Shown here: positions 58,351-64,000 of the stretch, piece after piece
How the letters are laid out: each line of letters starts with the position of its first letter
Numbering within the stretch: the first letter of the stretch is position 1
Assembly: GCF_903994035.1 (NCBI RefSeq)
Contig: NZ_CAJEWB010000006.1
Span: forward strand, 61,705 to 125,704
Origin: Phocicoccus pinnipedialis
Lineage (GTDB): Bacteria; Bacillota; Bacilli; Staphylococcales; Salinicoccaceae
DNA: 64,000 nt
Direction of reading: 5' to 3'
Made by a program: the position numbers and the translations under genes
The notes under the pieces: generated by a model
Databases searched by the model: none
Told to the model about the DNA's origin: nothing
The model's input: the letters and a program-made list of their open reading frames with translations, nothing else

Positions 58351-59034
58351 ATGGAACAGATTTATAAAGGTAAAACAAAAGACGTTTACAGAGATTCAAA
58401 TGGGGACATTGTTCTTTTCTTCAAAGATGATATGACCGGTAAAGATGGTGTGTTTGACCCAGGCGAAAACCAAGTTGGACTGACTGTTAAAGGTTCTGGT
58501 CTTGCTGGACTCAAAATGACAACATATTTCTTCGAACTATTAAACGATTTAGATATCCCCACTCACTTTATTTCAAGTAATTTTGACAAGAATGAAATGC
58601 GTGTGCGTGAAGTGACGACATTCGGTGATGGATTAGAAGTGATTTGTCGCTACGTTGCTACAGGCAGTTATTATAGACGTTACGGTAAATATATTGAAGA
58701 CGGCACGGTACTCGAGAATCCAATCGTGGAATTCACACTAAAAGACGATGAACGACAAGATCCAGTCGCATCCAAAGAAACACTCAATGCGCTCGATCTT
58801 TTACATGCAGATGAATACGATACAATCGCAGCATTAACAGTAAGAATTTGTGACGTTGTTAAAGAAAAATTAACTGAAAAAGGTTTAGACCTATATGACA
58901 TCAAGCTTGAGTTCGGTAGAGATCATGAAACGAATGAAATTTTACTCATCGATGAAATTTCAGGTGGTAACATGCGTGTATTTAAAGGTGAAGAAAACAT
59001 TCACCCTCTAGAAATTGGCACCTACTTATTATAA
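58351..59034 (+). CDS. purC: SAICAR synthetase (phosphoribosylaminoimidazole-succinocarboxamide synthase)
   Basis: A 227-residue ATP-grasp-like enzyme of purine synthesis. Landmarks are the N-terminal YKGKTKDVY (ATP-binding), EVICRYVATGSYYRRYG near residue 93, and the late KLEFGRDHETNEILLIDEISGGNMR. It ligates aspartate to CAIR. Unusually for Firmicutes it is not in a purEKCSQLFMNHD operon here: it has its own promoter and terminator. GAGGGG precedes ATG 58351. Confidence 0.94.
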   Translation: MEQIYKGKTKDVYRDSNGDIVLFFKDDMTGKDGVFDPGENQVGLTVKGSGLAGLKMTTYFFELLNDLDIPTHFISSNFDKNEMRVREVTTFGDGLEVICRYVATGSYYRRYGKYIEDGTVLENPIVEFTLKDDERQDPVASKETLNALDLLHADEYDTIAALTVRICDVVKEKLTEKGLDLYDIKLEFGRDHETNEILLIDEISGGNMRVFKGEENIHPLEIGTYLL

Positions 59035-59042
59035 GAATAATG

Positions 59043-59081
59043 AAAACGCGCATGGGTATCTCAAACACCAATGCGCGTTTT
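59043..59081. terminator. Bidirectional terminator between purC and the DUF523 gene
   Basis: AAAACGCGCAT and ATGCGCGTTTT are exact complements, with a further TGG/CCA inside. T/A runs on both sides. Confidence 0.9.
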
Positions 59082-59087
59082 CTCTTA

Positions 59088-59543
59088 TTAATTTTCCATA
59101 AAATAACTATGTTCATCATATACATCGATTCCATTGTTTAAAAACAAAGCTGTCGTCACTCCCACCCCGGGGTTAAGCTGTCCAGAAAAATTCCCATCAT
59201 AAATATTAACCGAACTACAGGACGGACTATTCGCTTTTAATATTACTGTATTACACTTCATTTCTTGTACAATCTCTAGCGTTCGAGCTGCCCCTCTTTT
59301 ATAAGCTTCCGTAACATCTTCGCCTTTATGTGTAATGACCCGTGCCGACCCTTCCCACACATTAAAGCCGTCTCCACCAACAATTTCTGCAGGATCTCTA
59401 GGTGTGCTGAGTCCACCGAGCACTTCTGGACACGCACTTATCGCTTGACCACTCTCAATGAGTGCGTTACAACGTGCATCATACTTTGCTTTACCATCGT
59501 ATCTTACTTTTTGTCCAACCAAACATGCGCTAATTAATATCAT
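59088..59543 (-). CDS. DUF523 family protein
   Basis: A 151-residue DUF523 protein. Cys-containing motifs typical of the family are ISACLVGQKVRYDG at the start, ISACPEVLGGLSTPR near residue 35, and LKANSPSCSS near residue 100. A metal or Fe-S site is likely from the Cys; DUF523 relates to TudS-type thiouracil desulfidases, but that activity is not shown. ATG 59543 has GGAGTG upstream; the frame is open 8 codons further without a better site. Confidence 0.87.
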   Translation of the reverse strand: MILISACLVGQKVRYDGKAKYDARCNALIESGQAISACPEVLGGLSTPRDPAEIVGGDGFNVWEGSARVITHKGEDVTEAYKRGAARTLEIVQEMKCNTVILKANSPSCSSVNIYDGNFSGQLNPGVGVTTALFLNNGIDVYDEHSYFMEN

Positions 59544-59585
59544 AGACTCACTCCATACTTTAAGCATACATTCATTTTTAATATA

Positions 59586-59615
59586 TTTACACCACTAATT
59601 TGTTACGATTATAAT
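59586..59615 (+). promoter_or_regulatory. Predicted promoter of the first GNAT gene
   Basis: TTTACA (59586-59591) and a perfect TATAAT (59610-59615) are spaced by 18 bases, 25 bases before the start codon. Confidence 0.65.
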
Positions 59616-59640
59616 ATCAAATATTAAAGGATGCATTTAA

Positions 59641-60210
59641 ATGATACGCTTAGCACGTAAAGAAGATAAACATCAGATTGCAGAATTAATTTACATCATA
59701 TGGAACGACATGGAACTCGACATCGTTCGATCATTACCAAGAGATACTGTATTGGAGGTACTCGCTTTAGCAATTGAAACAGTTGAATATCGTAATTCAT
59801 ATCGCCATATTTATGTCTACGAGGTGGACGGTAATGTTGCGGGATGCATCGTTGGTTATCCTGGAGCTAAGGAGATGACTTTTGAGAATGCATGGCATGA
59901 TTTAGATGTCACTGAAGAAATCAAATCATTTGGTACACCATTACCAGAAAAAGAGGCAAGAAATGATGAGATTTACATCGAATCCGTCGCAACTTTTCCA
60001 GAATATAGAGGTCAAGGCATTGCATCAAAGCTCTTTAAGCATTTACTCAACACTGACAAAAATGCAAAGTGGGGGTTAATTTGCGAAAAAGATAATGTTG
60101 GCGCACAAGCTTTATATAAACGACTTGGGTTTAAGATTGACGGTGAAACCACTTTATATGGCCATGATTATCACCATATGACATATCAAATAAATGAGAG
60201 CGTTATATAA
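59641..60210 (+). CDS. GNAT family N-acetyltransferase (copy 1)
   Basis: A 189-residue GNAT protein. The acetyl-CoA-binding motif A is ATFPEYRGQGIASKLFKHLL near residue 118 (R/Q-x-x-G-x-G), and the C-terminal NVGAQALYKRLGFKID is motif B. A paralogue at 62004-62561 shares the same layout and about half its residues, including the unusual opening AELIYIIWNDM and the closing YGHDYHHMTYQ. Substrate unknown. AAAGGATG precedes ATG 59641. Confidence 0.85.
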   Translation: MIRLARKEDKHQIAELIYIIWNDMELDIVRSLPRDTVLEVLALAIETVEYRNSYRHIYVYEVDGNVAGCIVGYPGAKEMTFENAWHDLDVTEEIKSFGTPLPEKEARNDEIYIESVATFPEYRGQGIASKLFKHLLNTDKNAKWGLICEKDNVGAQALYKRLGFKIDGETTLYGHDYHHMTYQINESVI

Positions 60211-60283
60211 TGTGGATCCTTATAAGAATTGAACACTGTAGGCCTAAGACTCCTATTTCAATTAATGAATTGATGTAATAACA

Positions 60284-60321
60284 AAAAATACCCTTACTAA
60301 AATTTTAGTAAGGGTATTTTT
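60284..60321. terminator. Bidirectional terminator between GNAT copy 1 and csp copy 1
   Basis: A perfect inverted repeat AAAAATACCCTTACTAAAA/TTTTAGTAAGGGTATTTTT with almost no loop, between converging genes. Confidence 0.92.
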
Positions 60322-60335
60322 AAATAGATATTCAA

Positions 60336-60536
60336 TTATCTAGCTACTACGTTATCTGCTTGAAGTCCACGTTGTCCTTCAGTGATATCGAATTCTACTG
60401 TTTGGCCTTCTTCAAGTGACTTGTATCCGTCACCTACGATTGATGAAAAGTGAACGAATAAATCGTCTCCGTCTTCTCTCTCGATGAAACCAAAACCTTT
60501 TTCTGAGTTAAACCATTTTACTGTACCGTTATTCAT
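60336..60536 (-). CDS. cspA: Cold shock protein (copy 1)
   Basis: A 66-residue cold shock domain. RNP1 is KGFGFIER near residue 13 and RNP2 LFVHFSS near residue 26. It binds single-stranded RNA/DNA as an RNA chaperone. ATG 60536 follows GGAGG. A second copy at 61446-61646 differs only near positions 52 and 65-66 of the protein. The gene has a long (about 113-base) leader and lies on one of two large direct repeats. Confidence 0.95.
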   Translation of the reverse strand: MNNGTVKWFNSEKGFGFIEREDGDDLFVHFSSIVGDGYKSLEEGQTVEFDITEGQRGLQADNVVAR

Positions 60537-60700
60537 ATTGAATACCTCCGTGTGCTTTTGCACAAATATTTGTAACAAATTCATTTATCTAAACTGAGGA
60601 TATTCAAAAACAATACACTACATTTAAACTCACGATTCTTTATTACTTAATTACTATTATACACACAAAACATATGTTTGTATATAGATAACACTTAAAT
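60346..60700. repeat. csp direct repeat, copy 1
   Basis: Almost all of csp, its leader and promoter are repeated at 61456-61813 (offset 1110 bases). Identity is near complete from ACTACGTTATCTGC through ACTCACGA (to about 60636), then weaker through the promoter. One-base indels occur in the leader. The copies are in the same orientation and flank the M50-like gene. Confidence 0.9.
60656..60684 (-). promoter_or_regulatory. Promoter of csp copy 1
   Basis: On the minus strand TATACA (60679-60684), 17 bases, then TATAAT (60656-60661). The same elements with the same 17-base spacing precede csp copy 2. The implied leader is about 113 bases. Confidence 0.65.
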
Positions 60701-60795
60701 AAATTTCATATACGTCGAATCGTTAGATTTACTGCGTGTTAATCTTTAATATAAAGGGTACTCTATCATTAACTGACGTTAAGGAGGAAAGACTG

Positions 60796-61398
60796 ATGTT
60801 TGGTCTAAATGATTTAATTAGCTTAATTATATCTATATTTATCATCCTACCTGTGGTCGCTTTTATTAGAGAAGCTTCATACCTTCTCGCAGGTGCACTT
60901 GTCGGTGTTGAGAATGCTCGGGTGACCATTGGATCGGGTCGAAAGTTATTTAAAATTAACATGCTTGGTTTAGGTCAACTAGAAGTGCGGAGAAATTATC
61001 ACCTATACAGCTGGTTTTCCTTTGATGACTTAAAGAAAAATAGCATTCTAAAATATATCATTTTATATGCAAGTCCTATCGTTGTAAATGCGACAATTGG
61101 TATTACATTAAATGCGTTGATCGCAAATGGATATTTTGATGAATATGCGACCTTTTTTAACCGTTTTATATTTTACATTTTCTTTTATGTATTACTCGAC
61201 GCTCTTCCTATGCACACAATTAACGGTATGCCAAACAACGGTCAAATTATAATGGATTTAATATTACACGGTAAAAGAGTCGATTCAAGTCGTGATCACT
61301 TTATTCCATCTACTTCAGAAGTGGATGATCACTATGAAACTGTAAAAGAAGACTTAGAGGGCTTAAAAGATGACATAGATGACATAAAAAATAAATAA
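60796..61398 (+). CDS. M50-like membrane protein without zinc motif
   Basis: A 200-residue membrane protein with about four helices and an acidic coiled tail. The opening FIREASYLLAGALVGVENARVTIGSGRKLFKI aligns with site-2 protease (M50) N-termini, where HExxH...G..V..f.iG.Gp.lF is expected, but HExxH is REASY here. The second M50 motif (N..P..DGG) is reduced to DALPMHTINGMPNNG. It is therefore probably not a protease; a binding or regulatory role is inferred. AAGGAGG sets ATG 60796. Flanked by the two csp repeats. Confidence 0.6.
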   Translation: MFGLNDLISLIISIFIILPVVAFIREASYLLAGALVGVENARVTIGSGRKLFKINMLGLGQLEVRRNYHLYSWFSFDDLKKNSILKYIILYASPIVVNATIGITLNALIANGYFDEYATFFNRFIFYIFFYVLLDALPMHTINGMPNNGQIIMDLILHGKRVDSSRDHFIPSTSEVDDHYETVKEDLEGLKDDIDDIKNK

Positions 61399-61436
61399 AA
61401 ACCCCCTTTACTAGATACTCTAGTAAGGGGGTTTTT
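61397..61436. terminator. Bidirectional terminator between the M50-like gene and csp copy 2
   Basis: AAAACCCCCTT.ACTAGA/TCTAGT.AAGGGGGTTTTT with T/A runs on both sides, between converging genes. Confidence 0.92.
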
Positions 61437-61445
61437 AATCTATGA

Positions 61446-61646
61446 TTATGCAGTAACTACGTTATCTGCTTGAAGTCCACGTTGTCCTTCAGTGATATCA
61501 AATTCCACTTTTTGGCCTTCTTCAAGTGACTTATATCCGTCACCTACGATTGATGAGAAGTGAACGAATAAATCGTCTCCGTCTTCTCTCTCGATGAAAC
61601 CAAAACCTTTTTCTGAGTTAAACCATTTTACTGTACCGTTATTCAT
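61446..61646 (-). CDS. cspA: Cold shock protein (copy 2)
   Basis: A 66-residue cold shock domain nearly identical to copy 1 (GQKVEF instead of GQTVEF, ending VVTA instead of VVAR). RNP1 and RNP2 are intact. ATG 61646 follows GGAGG in a leader that is also nearly identical. Divergent from GNAT copy 2. Confidence 0.95.
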   Translation of the reverse strand: MNNGTVKWFNSEKGFGFIEREDGDDLFVHFSSIVGDGYKSLEEGQKVEFDITEGQRGLQADNVVTA

Positions 61647-61813
61647 ATTGAATACCTCCGTGTGCTTTTGCACAAATATTTGTAACAAATTTCATTTATC
61701 TAACTGAGGATATTCAAAAACAATACACTACATTTAAACTCACGAGCCTTGATTACTTATATACTTAGTATACACCCATATATTGCTCTTGTATATAGAT
61801 ATCGCCTAAATAA
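61456..61813. repeat. csp direct repeat, copy 2
   Basis: The partner of 60346-60700, same orientation. Sequence is near-identical through csp and its leader, then drifts upstream of about 61745 while the promoter hexamers and their spacing are kept. Confidence 0.9.
61767..61795 (-). promoter_or_regulatory. Promoter of csp copy 2
   Basis: On the minus strand TATACA (61790-61795), 17 bases, then TATACT (61767-61772). Same layout as copy 1 despite different spacer sequence. Confidence 0.62.
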
Positions 61814-62003
61814 TTAGTTTTATTTATGTTATCTATTCGTTTTTCTTATAATAGCTGATACCTAGGCCTTTTTCAGAAAAAATAATTAACGATTTTATTA
61901 AATTAATCGGCTAGAATAAGATAATTATATTAAAAACGATGTCATTTCCTTCTCTATTTAATCTTTGTTACTATAATTTATATACTATAAAAGGAGTGAT
62001 TGG

Positions 62004-62561
62004 TTGATTCGTAAATCAGAACAAAAAGACAATACGGAAATCGCAAAGCTAATTTATATCATATGGGATGGTATGAACCTTGAGATGATTGATCATTTTG
62101 AAAAGGGTAAAGTATTATCAGCAATCGAAACATGTCTCGCTGATGAAGACTTTATAAACTCTGAAAGAACGATTCATGTATATGAAAAAGATGACGCTGT
62201 TGCAGGCTGCGTGGTCACTTATCCTGGCCACACAGAATTTAGGTTTAAACGTGTATGGGAGAAACTTAAGTTTGATGAAGTATTTAAACCGTATAGTCCA
62301 CCACTTGAGGTGAAAGAAGCAAGAGATGATGAAATGTACATAGATAGTGTTGTAACGTTTAAAGAATATCGTGGACAAGGCATCGCAACACAACTACTTA
62401 AATATTTACTCGATAGCAAAAACGATCGTCCGTGGGGACTCATTTGTGAAGTAGAAAATGAGAAAGCACTCAACCTGTATTTAAAGATGGGCTTTATAAA
62501 AGATGAAATCGTGAACCTTTATGGGCATGATTACTATCATATGACATATAAAAATATATAA
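62004..62561 (+). CDS. GNAT family N-acetyltransferase (copy 2)
   Basis: A 185-residue GNAT. Motif A is VTFKEYRGQGIATQLLKYLL near residue 115 and motif B NEKALNLYLKMGFIKD near residue 155. It is a diverged paralogue of the protein at 59641-60210. The start is TTG 62004 with AAGGAGT 9 bases upstream. A terminator follows; directly after it lies the ssrA-like boundary. Confidence 0.84.
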   Translation: MIRKSEQKDNTEIAKLIYIIWDGMNLEMIDHFEKGKVLSAIETCLADEDFINSERTIHVYEKDDAVAGCVVTYPGHTEFRFKRVWEKLKFDEVFKPYSPPLEVKEARDDEMYIDSVVTFKEYRGQGIATQLLKYLLDSKNDRPWGLICEVENEKALNLYLKMGFIKDEIVNLYGHDYYHMTYKNI

Positions 62562-62562
62562 A

Positions 62563-62598
62563 AACATACCCAGTTCATTTACTGAACTGGGTATGTTT
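62563..62598 (+). terminator. Rho-independent terminator of GNAT copy 2
   Basis: AAACATACCCAGTTCA/TGAACTGGGTATGTTT with a 4-base loop, starting 2 bases after the stop. The T tail is short. Confidence 0.8.
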
Positions 62599-62601
62599 AT
62601 G

Positions 62602-62617
62602 TATGGAGACGGCGGGA
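62602..62617 (-). mobile_element. Probable attachment site: 3'-end fragment of the tmRNA gene (ssrA)
   Basis: On the minus strand TCCCGCCGTCTCCATA equals the last bases of the staphylococcal ssrA gene (T-arm 3' side, acceptor strand CGTCTCC, discriminator A, then TA) as I remember it. Preceding bases (AACGAAAC) only partly resemble the T-loop, and no tmRNA body follows. An isolated ssrA 3' end is the classic att repeat left by an island integrated at tmRNA. In S. aureus the ssrA locus lies on this side of the gene block. Confidence 0.6.
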
Positions 62618-63288
62618 GTTTCGTTACCGTCTTTTATTACGTATTCAAAATTAACTTAGGTGTTTACTAACTATATATGTGTATCTAGTTACTTCAAAAC
62701 TTACTCCAAAACGATACTATAAGGGTAGATTTTTATAAACTACTATTATAACCTACTATATAGATGTGAAAGAATTTAAGTATCTTCTTATTCTCTTCTA
62801 CAATTTATAATATTATATCCCTATTTAAATTATTTCACAAAAGATCCTCTCATCTTGGCTAAATGATCAATAACTTATGATTGCTATTTAATTTATTGAA
62901 AGACTGCCTTTTCAATGTTACTAATACTGTCATTCGTGAAGTTTAGGTTTCTCAGATAGTGGTTGTATATAAATATATATCAAATCTCAGACTTCTTGAT
63001 ATTGCTCTGGTAGCGTTGCATAAGATGCACACTTAATAATGTCACGGCCTCGTAGAATATTAAAGTTAAGTTTTTCATATGGTATATTTCAAATATTAAA
63101 CTCTAGAAACTTCGCTTTTGGACTCAGAATATACGAATATATGTTTTTCTAGCGAATGCAAATAGTTGAATATTAATTACTAAGTTTTCTGTTTAGTAAT
63201 TAATGATATTTGATTTTATTAATAATGAATAACTTATCTACTTCGTTTATAATAAATTTATAATAAATTTATATAAAGGAGTATATAA
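62618..63288. other. AT-rich non-coding stretch at the island edge
   Basis: About 670 bases without a convincing gene. Contents seen: a short GC-richer patch near 63000-63055 that holds a 30-codon minus-strand reading frame (62987-63079), a perfect 12-base inverted repeat at 63172-63204, and a tandem ATAATAAATTT duplication at about 63249-63270 just before the next gene. No intact transposase, tRNA or riboswitch was recognised. Confidence 0.6.
63172..63204. repeat. Perfect 12-base inverted repeat upstream of the acyltransferase-like gene
   Basis: ATTAATTACTAA (63172-63183) and TTAGTAATTAAT (63193-63204) flank a 9-base spacer. There is no T run after it, so an operator is more likely than a terminator. 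It ends 84 bases before the start codon at 63289. Confidence 0.6.
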
Positions 63289-64000
63289 ATGAGATTACAT
63301 TATTTTGATAACGGAAAAGCTCTCGCGAGTATCTTAGGTATTTTTTATCATGCCGGCTTAATTTTCACTGTTCCATGGTTAATAAATGTTCCTACCGAAT
63401 CATTTAACCAAGGTATCGGTATATTTACATTTTTTTCAAATTTATTTAGAATGCCACTTTTTATGTTTATAGCAGGATATTTCGCTATTTACTCCGTCTT
63501 TAAGTATTCTTTCCAAGACTTTCTTAAAAATAAATTACAAAGGCTTGGTCTACCACTTATAACTAGCTTGTTAACTCTTGTTTTTATTCAAACAATTTAT
63601 AGTGAGGTTTTCTTTAAGAAAAATCTTTCTATTAATGAGGCTATTCATAGGATATTTCCATGGGATCATAATTTCACTTTATCGCATTTATGGTTTTTAT
63701 ACTTAGTTTTATTATTCAGTCTTATCCTCTATTTAGTTGTATATCATTTAAAGAGTGCTGAATCAATTTTTAATAAATTCAAAACAGCTCAGTTAAATTT
63801 AAACGGCTTTACAATAGATTTTATTTTAATTATGTTTATACTTTTAAGCTCCGTATCTTTTTATATAATTGAGTTAGCATTTCCAATACGACATGCATTA
63901 TTACCATTCGCGGCATTCGGTAATTATCTACCGTATTTTTTAATGGGTATTCTTTTACATAATAACTATAATAAATACTCGGTTATATTTCTAAGTTACT
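63289..64000 (+). CDS. Acyltransferase 3 / OpgC-like membrane protein (partial, runs off the window)
   Basis: Open from ATG 63289 (AAAGGAG upstream) to the window end, 237 codons. The opening YFDNGKALASILGIFYHAGLIF, then FFSNLFRMPLFMFIAGYFAIY and LSHLWFLYLVLLF match acyltransferase 3 proteins of the glucan-modifying (MdoC/OpgC-like) type, with a conserved His near residue 22. At least six helices are visible. It lies inside the suspected ssrA island and is more AT-rich than the core genes to its left. Substrate unknown. Confidence 0.78.
   Translation, partial: MRLHYFDNGKALASILGIFYHAGLIFTVPWLINVPTESFNQGIGIFTFFSNLFRMPLFMFIAGYFAIYSVFKYSFQDFLKNKLQRLGLPLITSLLTLVFIQTIYSEVFFKKNLSINEAIHRIFPWDHNFTLSHLWFLYLVLLFSLILYLVVYHLKSAESIFNKFKTAQLNLNGFTIDFILIMFILLSSVSFYIIELAFPIRHALLPFAAFGNYLPYFLMGILLHNNYNKYSVIFLSY

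Noticed and set aside
63010..63030. GTTGCA string recalling an IS431/IS257 terminal repeat
   Set aside because: Only six to seven bases match, there is no partner repeat and no transposase.

Overview
The window is a low-GC Firmicutes chromosome segment, almost certainly from the family Staphylococcaceae. The main evidence is gene order: mnhABCDEFG, ppiB, rocD, spsB-addB-addA, an FAH-family hydrolase, yisL, cdr, and on the other side ndh, nfu, yutD, lipA, yunDEF, sufCDSUB, metNIQ, gcvH, aroD. From memory this follows the Staphylococcus aureus core chromosome closely. SpsB has its catalytic residues at Ser36 and Lys77, as in S. aureus. Differences such as a rocA-rocD pair, pit plus a DUF47 gene beside the FAH gene, a free-standing purC and a duplicated csp/GNAT area suggest a relative outside Staphylococcus (for example Nosocomiicoccus, Jeotgalicoccus or Salinicoccus). 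The genus cannot be fixed from this sequence alone.

Layout. 1-2.2 kb: end of a membrane protein gene, a TPP-riboswitch-controlled thiT, sufT and a HAD phosphatase. 2.2-7.2 kb: degV, CoA-disulfide reductase, a membrane-anchored GH13-like protein that has lost its catalytic motifs, yisL, and an FAH-family enzyme. 7.2-18.2 kb: phosphate transporter pair, then a long minus-strand operon (VTT-domain protein, signal peptidase SpsB, AddB, AddA, a membrane protein). 18.4-22.8 kb: rocA-rocD for ornithine catabolism, an S1-domain protein, and the cyclophilin PpiB. 23-28.8 kb: the seven-gene Mnh Na+/H+ antiporter. 28.9-36.7 kb: hot-dog thioesterase, leucyl aminopeptidase, YuiB, NDH-2, Fe-S proteins (SufA-like, YuzB, Nfu), YuzD, BioY, YutE, a DUF3055 protein, YutD and LipA. 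36.8-46.7 kb: an NhaC-family transporter behind a lysine riboswitch, YunD/YunE/YunF, FetAB-like ABC exporter, thioredoxin-like protein, DMT transporter, acyltransferase, COX1-like membrane protein. 46.8-52.1 kb: sufCDSUB. 52.3-57.4 kb: DUF4870 protein, metNIQ behind a SAM-I riboswitch, YusE-like thioredoxin, GcvH, YusI, AroD. 57.5-62.6 kb: a lipoprotein, purC, a DUF523 protein, and a GNAT-csp-M50like-csp-GNAT cluster. 62.6-64 kb: AT-rich DNA that begins at what looks like the 3' end of a tmRNA gene.

Functional threads. Fe-S assembly and use is strongly represented: SufCDSUB, SufT, a SufA-like carrier and Nfu, with the Fe-S/lipoate client LipA, the lipoylated carrier GcvH, and the C-terminal Cys motif of AddB. 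Three metabolite riboswitches (TPP, lysine, SAM) each precede a transporter gene or operon. Respiration and ion homeostasis are served by NDH-2 and Mnh.

The most interesting places are these. (i) The 16-base ssrA-3'-end match at 62602-62617, directly after a terminator, marks the probable edge of a genomic island inserted at tmRNA; the island would run off the right end of the window. (ii) Two almost identical csp genes with their promoters and long leaders form about 355-base direct repeats around a gene for an M50-like protein that has lost HExxH. (iii) A GH13-like surface protein lacks all four catalytic regions. (iv) The lysine riboswitch implies that the gene usually labelled nhaC here is a lysine transporter. 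No CRISPR array, complete insertion sequence, tRNA or rRNA gene was seen.
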